Positions 51,203 through 59,665 of a DNA stretch of 64,000 nucleotides are shown one piece after another. Both the position numbers and the translations under genes were made by a program. The notes beneath the pieces were generated by a model. It saw only the letters and a list, made by a program, of their open reading frames with translations. It did no database searches and was not told the origin of the DNA. The number at the start of each line of letters is the position of its first letter. Within the stretch, counting starts at the first letter, position 1. The stretch comes from JAJRXC01 sp047639555. GTDB taxonomy: Bacteria; Actinomycetota; Acidimicrobiia; Acidimicrobiales; Aldehydirespiratoraceae. The stretch covers positions 124,001 through 188,000 of the forward strand of contig JBLIOE010000001.1 of NCBI GenBank assembly GCA_047639555.1, in the 5' to 3' direction.

Positions 51203-52743
51203 TAGAGCGGCACGTTTCCGTGCTTGCGCTGCGGCGTCTCTTCCCGCTTGGACTCGAGAAGACGCAGGCCAGCAACAATCTTGCGACGGGTTTCAGCGGG
51301 CTCGATGACATCGTCGACATAACCGCGCTCGGCCGCGATGTACGGGTTGGCCAGACGATCGGTGTAGTCGGCGATGAGTTCGGCGCGACGAGCCTCGGGA
51401 TCGGCGGCATCGGCGAGCTCGCGACGGTGAATGATCTCGACTGCACCCTGCGATCCCATCACCGCGAGCTCGGCGGTGGGCCACGCAAACGCGAGGTCAC
51501 AGCCGACCGACTTGGAATCCATCACCACATACGCACCGCCGTAGGCCTTACGCGTGATGATCTGGATCTGCGGCACGGTGGCTTCGCAGTAGGCGTAGAG
51601 AAGCTTGGCGCCGTGGCGAATGATGCCGCCGTACTCCTGATCGACACCAGGGAGGAACCCAGGCACATCAACAAAGGTGATCAACGGGATGTTGAACGCA
51701 TCGCACGTACGAACGAAACGGGCGGCCTTCTCGCTCGACTCAATATCGAGCACACCGGCAAGCATCATCGGCTGGTTACCCACGATGCCCACGGCACGAC
51801 CATCGACTCGGGCAAAGCCACACGTAATGCTCTTGCCCCACGCCGAGTGGTACTCCAGGTATTCGCCGCCGTCGACGACGTGGCCGATGACCTCAGTCAT
51901 GTCGTAGGGGACGTTGGAGCTCTCAGGGAGGATCTCGTTGAGCTCGGGGCACAGACGATCGGGATCGTCACCCATATCGATGGCGGGGGTTTGCTCGAGA
52001 TTATTCGACGGCAGGAAGCTGAGAAGGAACTTCACCTCGTCGAGCACTTCTTCCTCGGAGTCCGACACGAAGGTGGCCACGCCGGACTTGCTGCTATGGC
52101 TGCCCGCGCCGCCGAGTTCTTCGAGGGTGACCTCTTCACCGGTCACCGTCTTCACCACGTCGGGGCCGGTGATGAACATGTGGGACTTCTCGCGAACCAT
52201 GAAGATGAAGTCGGTGATGGCCGGGCTGTAGACCGCGCCACCGGCGCACGGGCCGAGGATCACGGAGATCTGAGGAATCACACCAGAGGCCTGCACATTG
52301 CGGTAGAAGATGCCGCCGTAACCGTCGAGCGACACAACGCCCTCTTGGATACGAGCGCCCGCACCGTCGTTGAGACCAATCATGGGAGCGCCCGTCGAGA
52401 GCGCCAGGTCCATCACCTTGTGCAGCTTCTCGGCGAAGACCTCGCCGAGTGCTCCGCCCATAACCGTGAAGTCCTGGGAGAACACAAAGATCTTGCGGCC
52501 ATCAACCGTGCCCCAGCCGGTGATCACACCATCGGTGTAGGGGCGCTCGTCGAGCACACCCTCCGCCGCACGGTGCCGTGCGAGCATGTCGAGCTCGTTG
52601 AAGGAGCCCTCGTCGAGGAGGTACTCAATCCGCTCGCGGGCCAGCATCTTGCCCTTGTCGTGCTGACGCTGAACTGAACGTTCGGAGCCGGCGCGAAGCG
52701 CGGCTTCCTTGCGTTCCCGCAGGTCTTCGAGTTTTGCCTTCAT
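51202..52743 (-). CDS. accD: Acyl-CoA carboxylase carboxyltransferase (beta) subunit
   Basis: 513 residues from ATG 52743 (GTG 52758 and TTG 52767 are also in frame). It transfers CO2 from biotin to acetyl/propionyl-CoA. Landmarks: RERIEYLLDEGSFNELD, VFSQDFTVMGGALGEVFAEK, LNDGAGARIQEGVVSLDGYG, LGPCAGGAVYSPAITDF, PGFLPGVDQEYGGIIRHGAK and RKAYGGAYVVMDSKS, with the GxG(A) oxyanion loops. Followed directly by accE; the biotin-carboxylase (alpha) gene is not in the window. Confidence 0.96.
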   Translation of the reverse strand: MKAKLEDLRERKEAALRAGSERSVQRQHDKGKMLARERIEYLLDEGSFNELDMLARHRAAEGVLDERPYTDGVITGWGTVDGRKIFVFSQDFTVMGGALGEVFAEKLHKVMDLALSTGAPMIGLNDGAGARIQEGVVSLDGYGGIFYRNVQASGVIPQISVILGPCAGGAVYSPAITDFIFMVREKSHMFITGPDVVKTVTGEEVTLEELGGAGSHSSKSGVATFVSDSEEEVLDEVKFLLSFLPSNNLEQTPAIDMGDDPDRLCPELNEILPESSNVPYDMTEVIGHVVDGGEYLEYHSAWGKSITCGFARVDGRAVGIVGNQPMMLAGVLDIESSEKAARFVRTCDAFNIPLITFVDVPGFLPGVDQEYGGIIRHGAKLLYAYCEATVPQIQIITRKAYGGAYVVMDSKSVGCDLAFAWPTAELAVMGSQGAVEIIHRRELADAADPEARRAELIADYTDRLANPYIAAERGYVDDVIEPAETRRKIVAGLRLLESKREETPQRKHGNVPL

Positions 52744-52806
52744 GGATGTATCGGCCACGCGGAGCAATCTACCTGGGCACGGCCCTGGGACTCGAAACGG
52801 GCGGAA

Positions 52807-53598
52807 TCAGTGGGGCGGACCGTGCATCACTTCGTCGAAGACCTTCTCGTGTTCAACAACGGCCGGGAAAGCGCGGAGCATCCATGTCGCCCCCCGATCG
52901 GCGAAGGCGGGCGGCGTCCCATCGGTATCGGTACGCAGGCAGACATCGAAGCCGTCGAGTGAGCCGCGGACCGTCTCGACCTCGTCGAGCATTCGCTGAA
53001 AGCTGTCGGCGTCGATATCGATCGGGAACATGCCCTCATAACGAGCGGCTCGGCGAACCGGCTTCATGGCCGCACCCCGTGCGGCACACCACACTGGTGG
53101 CCGAGGACGCTGGACGGGCCGCGGTTCGAGCGACACGCCATCGACGTGGAAGTGCTCACCGACGTGGGCGAGAGTTTCGCCCTCGAGGAGTCGGGTGATG
53201 ATGTCGAGCCCTTCATCGAGGCGGGCGCCTCGGGCGCGGGCATCCACGATCTCATCGAACCGAGAAAGTTCGCCTCCGGTATCGGTGCCGGAGCCGACGC
53301 CAACGGTCAGGCGTCCGTCACTCATCAGGTCGACGGTCAGAATCTCGCGCGCCAGCTTGATCGGTCGGCGCCGCGGCACCGGGGTAACCATCGGGCCGAG
53401 GCGGATCGTGGTGGTGGCGGCAGCCATCGCTCCGAGCGCAACCCACGGGTCGATGATCTCGTTCGACTCGGGTCGCAGGACGTGGTCCCAGAGGAACAGT
53501 CCGTCCCAGCCCGACTCTTCAGCTGTGGCCGCGAGATCGACGAGCTTGTGCGGATCGGCGAAACGGCCGAACGGTGCAACAAAGATCCCGTGCTTCAC
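52807..53598 (-). CDS. LLM-class flavin-dependent oxidoreductase
   Basis: 263 residues from GTG 53598. Bacterial luciferase-like barrel: FVAPFGRFADPHKLVDLAAT, WDGLFLWDHVL, DPWVALGAMAAATTTIRLGP, RRPIKLAREILTVDLMSDGR and VGVGSGTDTGGELSRF. This resembles F420-dependent members (actinobacterial), but F420 versus FMN cannot be told. Upstream of accD on the same strand with a 63-bp gap, probably the first gene of the LLM-accD-accE-comB unit. Divergent from the 2OG oxygenase. Confidence 0.9.
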   Translation of the reverse strand: MKHGIFVAPFGRFADPHKLVDLAATAEESGWDGLFLWDHVLRPESNEIIDPWVALGAMAAATTTIRLGPMVTPVPRRRPIKLAREILTVDLMSDGRLTVGVGSGTDTGGELSRFDEIVDARARGARLDEGLDIITRLLEGETLAHVGEHFHVDGVSLEPRPVQRPRPPVWCAARGAAMKPVRRAARYEGMFPIDIDADSFQRMLDEVETVRGSLDGFDVCLRTDTDGTPPAFADRGATWMLRAFPAVVEHEKVFDEVMHGPPH

Positions 53599-53658
53599 AC
53601 CCGCGATGGTAGGCGCCGACTCCCGCGGGCGCCGGGCGAGCACTTCTACACTGCCGCC

Positions 53659-54672
53659 ATGTCCAACTCGTTCGATCCGGCGGCCCGCGAGGCTGAGCTG
53701 CGAAGTGAGTCCGAAAGCTGGGACACCTCGGCCCCCGCGCCCGCCGGCGACGGCGACATTCCCATCATCGATGTCGCTCGCTGGTTTGCAACCGACGACC
53801 CGGTCGATCTCGCGACGATTGCTGCTGAGTTGCGGACGGCTTCCGAGGAGGTCGGCTTCTTTCAGCTGACCGGACACGGATTCGATCCACTCCTTATGGA
53901 TCGCGCCTTCGAGGCGAACCGAGCACTTCACGCGCTGTCGCCCTCCACCAAGGAATCGATCGCGATGGACCGACCGGGCTGGCCGCTCGGTGGTGTCGGC
54001 TATATGGGTGTGGGGAATCGGAAGCTCCCCGCTCGGGCCGTGGGCAACCGCAACGAGGCGTTCTTGATCAAACACGGCGGCGAGATTGAATTCAGCGACA
54101 ATCAGTGGCCCGACGAGGCCGCGCTCCCGGGCTTTCGAGCGGCGGTCGAGGCGTGTGCGCGCTCGGTGAGTGCGCTCGCCGGCCGGCTGGTCACGATCTA
54201 CGCCGTCGCCCTCGAACTCGAAGCCGACTACTTCAACGCCGCGTTCAACGATCCCTTCTTTCGACTTCGGTTCTCGCACTATCCGGCGAAGGACCCCCGC
54301 GACGCCACCGAGGCCTTCGGCATCGCGCCGCATGTCGACACCACCTTCTTCACGCTCCTCCGCCACGACGGTCCCGGACTGACCATCTTCCACGCTGCCC
54401 GCCAGGAGTGGATCGTGGCACCGGTGGTGGCCGACGCTTTCGTGGTGAATGGCGGCGAGCTTTTGCGGCAGTGGAGCAACGATCGATTCCGCAGCGCCCG
54501 CCACTACGCCAACAACCTCTCGGATCGCTCCCGCTATTCGATCCCGTTCTTCTTCAACGCCAACGCCGATCATGTGATGGAGACATTGCCGACCTGTCAT
54601 AGCCCGAACAATCCCGTTCGATACCCGCCGGTGAGCTATCGCCAGAGCCAGGCCGCGGTGCAGGGCGAATGA
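53659..54672 (+). CDS. 2-oxoglutarate/Fe(II)-dependent oxygenase (isopenicillin-N-synthase-like)
   Basis: 337 residues from ATG 53659. The N-terminal DIPIIDVARWFATDD and EEVGFFQLTGHGF are DIOX_N signatures. The iron ligands are HxD in APHVDTTFFTLL and the distal His in SARHYANN; the RYSIPFFF segment holds the RxS motif that binds 2-oxoglutarate. Members oxidise plant-like or secondary metabolites, and some act on D-amino acids or purines. It couples to the FAD oxidase by ATGA. Confidence 0.92.
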   Translation: MSNSFDPAAREAELRSESESWDTSAPAPAGDGDIPIIDVARWFATDDPVDLATIAAELRTASEEVGFFQLTGHGFDPLLMDRAFEANRALHALSPSTKESIAMDRPGWPLGGVGYMGVGNRKLPARAVGNRNEAFLIKHGGEIEFSDNQWPDEAALPGFRAAVEACARSVSALAGRLVTIYAVALELEADYFNAAFNDPFFRLRFSHYPAKDPRDATEAFGIAPHVDTTFFTLLRHDGPGLTIFHAARQEWIVAPVVADAFVVNGGELLRQWSNDRFRSARHYANNLSDRSRYSIPFFFNANADHVMETLPTCHSPNNPVRYPPVSYRQSQAAVQGE

Positions 54673-55853
54673 GCGAGTTCGACGCCGATCTCGCCATCGT
54701 CGGACTTGGCGCCATCGGCGCGGCAACCGCGTACCAGGCGGCGCGGCGCGGCCTGTCGGTCATTGGCATAGACCGGTTCGATCCGCCCCACGAGTTCGGA
54801 TCGAGTCATGCCGAGACGCGGGTGACCCGTCTCGCCGTCGGGGAAGGTGAGCAGTACCTCGCACCGGTGGCCCGCAGTCACGAGATCTGGCGCGAGCTGG
54901 AGGCAGCCACCGGCGAGGCGCTCTTCCATCAGTCGGGCGGCGTCATCTTCTCGCCCAATGTTGGTGGCGGCGAGGATGGACGTTGGAACGACTTCGTCTC
55001 GGAGACTTCTCGTATCGCGGCGGGTGCCGGCATCGACTATGAGCGGCTTGGGCCCGCCGAGATGCGCGAGCGCTTCCCCCAGTTCCGCATTCAAGACGAC
55101 GAGATCGCCGGCTTCGAACCGACCGGGGGCGTCGTGCTTTCCGAACGAGCCGTCGCCGTCCAACTCGGTGAGGCCAAACGGCTGGGCGCCCGACTTCTCG
55201 TCAACGAACGAGTCGACTCGATCGACCCCGACGACACTGGGGTCACGCTCACGACGGATGCCCGCAGCGTGCGAGCCCGTCATGTTGTCGTGGCCGCCGG
55301 GCCGTGGGCCCCAACGCTGGCCGCCCCCGAAGATGCTGCTCTCCTCACGATCACCCGTCAGGTCGTCTACTGGTTCGAGGTCGACGACATCGACGCCTTC
55401 TCCGTGAATCGACTTCCCACCGCACTGTGGCCTCGGCGCGACATTTCTGAATACATCGCTGTGTTTCCCATCGCTCCAGGCATGCGGCCGGCGCTGAAGA
55501 TCCTGGGCGAACAGTTCGACACCGAGACCAGCGCTGATGCCGTCGATCGCACCGTGACCGCCGAAGAGACCGCGTCGTTCTATGAGGAATTGGTCGCCCC
55601 GCGGCTTCATGGGGTCAGCCCCGACTGTGTCGCAGCCAACGTTTGCCTCTACACGAACACCGCGTCCGATGACTTCCTAATCGACCGGGATCCACGGTCC
55701 GACCGAATCGTGCATCTCTCGCCCTGCAGCGGCCACGGCTTCAAGCACAGCGCCGCAATCGGCGAAGCCATGGCCCAACTCGCGGCCGACGAAGAACCCT
55801 GCTTCGATCTTGCGCCGTTCAAACGCAGCGAGCACGCCGCGCCAGATCGTTAG
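54669..55853 (+). CDS. FAD-dependent amine oxidase (N-methyltryptophan/sarcosine-oxidase-like)
   Basis: 394 residues, starting with the dinucleotide motif LAIVGLGAIGAATAYQAARRG. SSHAETRVTRLAVGEGEQYL and the substrate-domain HQSGGVIFSP, SPCSGHGFKHSAAIGEAMA (covalent-flavin-type C-terminus) match the MSOX/SolA group, which demethylates or oxidises secondary amines. ATG overlaps the 2OG oxygenase stop (ATGA), suggesting consecutive oxidations of one substrate, an inference. Confidence 0.92.
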   Translation: MSEFDADLAIVGLGAIGAATAYQAARRGLSVIGIDRFDPPHEFGSSHAETRVTRLAVGEGEQYLAPVARSHEIWRELEAATGEALFHQSGGVIFSPNVGGGEDGRWNDFVSETSRIAAGAGIDYERLGPAEMRERFPQFRIQDDEIAGFEPTGGVVLSERAVAVQLGEAKRLGARLLVNERVDSIDPDDTGVTLTTDARSVRARHVVVAAGPWAPTLAAPEDAALLTITRQVVYWFEVDDIDAFSVNRLPTALWPRRDISEYIAVFPIAPGMRPALKILGEQFDTETSADAVDRTVTAEETASFYEELVAPRLHGVSPDCVAANVCLYTNTASDDFLIDRDPRSDRIVHLSPCSGHGFKHSAAIGEAMAQLAADEEPCFDLAPFKRSEHAAPDR

Positions 55854-55862
55854 AGTCTTCCG

Positions 55863-56465
55863 ATGTCCGACGCTAAGTCCGCCGTCCGCCGAGTCTGCGT
55901 CTTCTGTGCCTCGTCGCCCGGGTCCGACCCCGCGATCACCGAGGCAACGATCGAGCTTGGCAATCTGCTGGTCGAACGCGATCTTGAACTCGTCTACGGT
56001 GGCGGCGCCGTCGGCCTGATGGGCCTCATTGCCGACACCGTGCTCGACGGCGGCGGCAAGGTGACGGGAGTGATTCCCCGCAACCTCTTCACCCGTGAAG
56101 TGGCCCACCGTGATCTGACATCGCTCGAAGAAGTCGACTCAATGCATGTGCGCAAGGCGCGCATGTACGAACTCGCCGATGCCTTCATCGCGCTTCCAGG
56201 CGGATTCGGCACGCTCGAAGAACTCGCCGAAACCCTCACGTGGAACCAGATCGGTCTGCTTCAAAAACCGGTTGGCGTGCTCGATGTCGGCGGGTTCTGG
56301 CGACCACTTCTCGAACTCCTCGATGCCATGGTCGACAAGTCCATCCTCAAGCCGGCCAACCGGGAAGTGCTCTTGGCCGAGGAGTCACCGGTCGCACTCC
56401 TCGATGCCCTGATCGCCCAAGACCTCACCTACGTCCCAAAATGGATCGGCGACGGCGAGATCTAG
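55863..56465 (+). CDS. LOG-family (Lonely Guy) cytokinin-riboside-monophosphate phosphoribohydrolase-like
   Basis: 200 residues, TIGR00730 Rossmann fold. VFCASSPGSDP, LVYGGGAVGLMGLIAD and the catalytic PGGFGTLEELAE are clear. It releases a base from nucleoside 5'-monophosphates in known LOGs. In bacteria LOG genes often serve nucleotide salvage. Ten bp after the FAD oxidase, so in the same transcript. Confidence 0.92.
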   Translation: MSDAKSAVRRVCVFCASSPGSDPAITEATIELGNLLVERDLELVYGGGAVGLMGLIADTVLDGGGKVTGVIPRNLFTREVAHRDLTSLEEVDSMHVRKARMYELADAFIALPGGFGTLEELAETLTWNQIGLLQKPVGVLDVGGFWRPLLELLDAMVDKSILKPANREVLLAEESPVALLDALIAQDLTYVPKWIGDGEI

Positions 56466-56522
56466 CGCGAATCATCCGCGAGAAGGATGGCTCCGACTCG
56501 CCCGGTGGGTCAGAATCGAATC

Positions 56523-57851
56523 ATGACGACTGTCGACTTCTTCCAGGACAACTACGCGCCGGTTCGTGAGGAGCTCACCGCCCTCGACCTTGACGTCACC
56601 GGCACGATCCCCGACGCGCTCGACGGTCGCCTCCTTCGTATCGGCCCCAACCCGGTCAACGACCCGAAGCCCACCGACCATTGGTTCACCGGCAGCGGCA
56701 TGGCCCATGGCCTGCGCCTGAGCGGCGGCGAAGCGCTCTGGTACCGCAATCGATACATCAACGGCGACGGAGTGGCCGACACACTCGGGCGTCCTCGGAT
56801 GCCCGGCCCGCGCCACATGGACAGCGACGGCGGCGCCAACACCAACATCATTGGCCACGCCGGAAAGACCTACGCCATCGTCGAGGGATTCAACTATCCG
56901 GTGGAGCTCACCGATGAGCTCGAGTCGGTCACAACCTCCACCTTCGACGGCACCCTCGACGGCACCTTCACCGCTCACCCGAAACGCCACCCGGGCACCG
57001 GCGAGCTCCACGCCGTGAATTACTTCTTCGGCTGGGAAGACCACGTCCGTTACGTCGTGGTCGGCACTGACGGCAAGGTTCGCCGCCAAGTCGATGTCCC
57101 CACTGGCCACAGCCCGATGATCCACGACTGCTCAGTCACCGAGTCCGCCGTGCTTATCCTCGACTTCCCCGTTCACTTCAGCATGGAGGCCGCAATGGCG
57201 GGCTCCAGTCTGCCCTATCGCTGGGACCCCGACGCCGTCTGTCGCATCGGCGTGTTGCCGTTCGATGCTCCCGGCGACGCCGTGCAGTGGTGCGAGCTCG
57301 ACCCGTGTTTCGCGTTCCACGCACTCAATTCCTTCGACCGGCCCGACGGCACAATCCAACTCGACATCGCCAAGCACGCCAAGATGTTCGACACGGTTAC
57401 GAACGGACCTGCCGAAGGTCCGCCGAATCTCTACCGTTGGATACTCGACCCGGCGAAGGGCACGGTTACCGAAGAGCAGCTCGACGACCGCAACCAGGAA
57501 TTCCCCCGCATCGACGAGCGGATGATCGGCCAGGACGCCCAGTTCGGTTACACCGTCGGCTTCGTCGGAGAAGAAGGCCCGGCCTACAAGCGCGACCTCC
57601 GCAGCAACACCACCGAGCGCCACGACTTCGGCGAGGGCCGCTCTTCACAGGAGATGGTGTTCGTGCCCCGTTCCCCTGATGCTGACGAAGACGACGGCTG
57701 GTGCCTGAGCTACGTCCACGACGCCAACACCAACACCGCCGATGTCGTGATCCTCAACGCCCAGGACTTCAGCGGCGAGCCGCAAGCCATCGTCCACCTC
57801 CCCCAGAGGGTGCCCTACGGCTTCCATTCAAACTGGGTTGCCTCCGAGTAG
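56523..57851 (+). CDS. Carotenoid oxygenase family protein (RPE65/CCD-like)
   Basis: 442 residues from ATG 56523 (in-frame start at 56487 is less likely). GRLLRIGPNPVNDPKPTDHW is the family opening. The four iron histidines are likely those in TAHPKRHP, GHSPMIHDCSVTE, CFAFHALNSFD and the terminal YGFHSNWV. It cleaves carotenoids, apocarotenoids, stilbenes or lignin-like phenylpropanoids. No carotenoid pathway gene is adjacent, so substrate is open. Confidence 0.93.
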   Translation: MTTVDFFQDNYAPVREELTALDLDVTGTIPDALDGRLLRIGPNPVNDPKPTDHWFTGSGMAHGLRLSGGEALWYRNRYINGDGVADTLGRPRMPGPRHMDSDGGANTNIIGHAGKTYAIVEGFNYPVELTDELESVTTSTFDGTLDGTFTAHPKRHPGTGELHAVNYFFGWEDHVRYVVVGTDGKVRRQVDVPTGHSPMIHDCSVTESAVLILDFPVHFSMEAAMAGSSLPYRWDPDAVCRIGVLPFDAPGDAVQWCELDPCFAFHALNSFDRPDGTIQLDIAKHAKMFDTVTNGPAEGPPNLYRWILDPAKGTVTEEQLDDRNQEFPRIDERMIGQDAQFGYTVGFVGEEGPAYKRDLRSNTTERHDFGEGRSSQEMVFVPRSPDADEDDGWCLSYVHDANTNTADVVILNAQDFSGEPQAIVHLPQRVPYGFHSNWVASE

Positions 57852-57869
57852 CAGTCCTAAGGTCGGCGG

Positions 57870-58898
57870 ATGGCCGACTCCCCCGAGCGCATCTATCGCG
57901 TCATCCAATGGTTCACCGGCGACATCGCCTGCCACCAGATTCGGCTTATCGCCGACAACCCCGCACTCGAGCTGGTCGGCGCGTTCGTATGGCATGACGA
58001 AAAGGTCGGCCGCGATGCAGGCGAGATTGCCGGTATCGATCCGCTCGGCGTGCTGGCGACCAACAACATCGACGAGATCCTCTCGCTTGATGCCGACGTC
58101 GTGCTCTACAACCCGCCCCGCGAGCGTTACGACGAGATCGTCCAAATCCTGGCGAGCGGCAAGTCCGTCATCTCGATCATGGGCGGCTGGAATCCGAAGC
58201 GCTACGAGGTGTGGCCAGAGCTCGATGCGGCGATGCGGGCCGGTGGCTCGTCACTCCACGGCACCGGCCTGAATCCCGGCCTCTCGTTCGAGCTTGCGGT
58301 GCTCGGCTCGTCGCTCTGTCACGAGATCGAGTCGATCGAGGTGAAGACCTGCGAACGGCAGTCCACGATGAGCCCGATCTTCATCGAGAAGTTCGGCTTC
58401 GGCCGGACCGAGGAAGACCTCCGAGCGGGCGAAGACGGCGCCGCAGAGATCTTCGAGAACCTGCTCCAAATCACGAACCTCATCTGTGAAGAGACCGGGC
58501 TCCCGTTCGATGACGCCGCCATCGTCTTCGAATACGAGCCCGCGACGAAGACCTACGACGAGAAGTACCTCATCGAAAAGGGAACGATGGCGGGCCTCGT
58601 GGTGAAGGCCCAGTCGACCTACCAGGGTGTGGCGAAAGCCACCATGGAAGTGCGGTTCCTGATCGGCACCGACTGGGTCAGCCCAGAGTTTCTCGCCGAA
58701 GCGCCCGAGCAGGGATGGCTCGAAGTGAAGATCAATGGCACCCCTCAGCACCGCTTCTTCCACGAGATGCTGGAGACGGAGAAGATCGTGCGTACCCGTT
58801 CCACCGGCACGAAAGCGGTCAACGCGATCCCGTCGGTGGTCAACGCCGCGGCCGGCCTCGTGCTGCCCTCGGCGGCGCCTATGCCGCGGATCCTGTAG
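57870..58898 (+). CDS. NAD(P)-binding dihydrodipicolinate-reductase-like/diaminopentanoate-dehydrogenase-like protein
   Basis: 342 residues. RVIQWFTGDIACHQIRLIAD replaces the usual glycine-rich loop but fits the subfamily; DADVVLYNPPRERYDEIV, SIMGGWNPKRY, and GTGLNPGLSFELAVLGSSLC follow. This group includes 2,4-diaminopentanoate dehydrogenase and many uncharacterised actinobacterial members linked to alkaloid-like or steroid degradation. Starts 18 bp after the carotenoid-oxygenase stop. Confidence 0.88.
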   Translation: MADSPERIYRVIQWFTGDIACHQIRLIADNPALELVGAFVWHDEKVGRDAGEIAGIDPLGVLATNNIDEILSLDADVVLYNPPRERYDEIVQILASGKSVISIMGGWNPKRYEVWPELDAAMRAGGSSLHGTGLNPGLSFELAVLGSSLCHEIESIEVKTCERQSTMSPIFIEKFGFGRTEEDLRAGEDGAAEIFENLLQITNLICEETGLPFDDAAIVFEYEPATKTYDEKYLIEKGTMAGLVVKAQSTYQGVAKATMEVRFLIGTDWVSPEFLAEAPEQGWLEVKINGTPQHRFFHEMLETEKIVRTRSTGTKAVNAIPSVVNAAAGLVLPSAAPMPRIL

Positions 58899-58962
58899 CC
58901 CGACGCTCGGAGCACTCATATTCCCGTGAGGCGGCCCGTTAGAGCCTCTAACATCAGTTGCT

Positions 58963-59625
58963 ATGGCCGATTCGACCGTCCCCGCCCCGTCCGCCCGCAC
59001 CACCGTTCGCCGTGGCGCCAACCGGGCGCTCTATGAGCAGGACAACGTGAAGCTCATTCTCGATGCGGGGATGATCGCCCACGTTGGTGTGCAAACCCCC
59101 GACGGGCCGCTCGTGTTGCCGATGGCCTACGGGCGAGACGACGACACGCTCTATCTCCATGGCGCCGCCGCCAATCACATCCTTGGCACCGGCATCGGGC
59201 ATCAGATCTGCGCCACGGTCACCCACGTCGATGGCCTCGTGATGGCCCGCACGCCGTTTCACAACTCGATGAACTATCGCTCCGTGGTGGTCCGTGGCCT
59301 CGCCACAAAGATCGAGGACAAGGACGCCAAGCTCCGAGCATTGAAGATCATCACGGATCATGTGGTCGAGAATTGGGACGTCGGCCGCGCGGTCAGCAAT
59401 ATCGACGAGAAGAAGACCCTCGTCCTCGAGATGCCGCTGGCCGAAGCTTCCGCGAAGGTGCGGGCCGGCGACCCAATCGACGAAGACGACGACATGGCCG
59501 GGCCATGGTGGGCCGGTGTCATCCCAATCGAAACCCGAATCGGCGAGGCCTACCCCGCCGCCGACCTCACCGGCACCAACCCCCTCCCCGCCGCCTACGC
59601 GAGCCTCACCAACCGCGTTCTGTGA
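58963..59625 (+). CDS. Pyridoxamine-5'-phosphate-oxidase-fold flavin-binding protein (NimA-like)
   Basis: 220 residues. RRGANRALYEQDNVKLILDA, MIAHVGVQTPDGPLVLPMAY, LYLHGAAANHILG and NSMNYRSVVVRGLATKIED match the flavin-nucleotide-binding split barrel. Its final codons (...RVL-stop) lie in the left arm of a 23-bp-stem hairpin. Last gene of the oxidoreductase run. Confidence 0.88.
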   Translation: MADSTVPAPSARTTVRRGANRALYEQDNVKLILDAGMIAHVGVQTPDGPLVLPMAYGRDDDTLYLHGAAANHILGTGIGHQICATVTHVDGLVMARTPFHNSMNYRSVVVRGLATKIEDKDAKLRALKIITDHVVENWDVGRAVSNIDEKKTLVLEMPLAEASAKVRAGDPIDEDDDMAGPWWAGVIPIETRIGEAYPAADLTGTNPLPAAYASLTNRVL

Positions 59626-59665
59626 ACGGAAACCGGCGCCCTGCGCCGGTTTCCGTTCACAGAAC
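59617..59665. terminator. Perfect 23-bp-stem hairpin containing the 3' ends of two convergent genes
   Basis: Bases 59617-59639 are perfectly complementary to 59643-59665, with a 3-nt loop. Each arm contains GTTCTGTGA, so both convergent genes end in the same codons Val-Leu-stop, read from opposite strands. No T-tract. Same style as the 31621-31690 hairpin, but overlapping coding sequence. Confidence 0.85.

Noticed and set aside
51220..52677. 485-codon frame antisense to accD
   Set aside because: accD conservation explains the sequence; the antisense product is His/Gly/Asp-biased.
53599..54726. Upstream extension of the LLM oxidoreductase reading frame to 639 residues
   Set aside because: The extension runs antisense to the 2OG oxygenase; LLM homology begins at the GTG at 53598.
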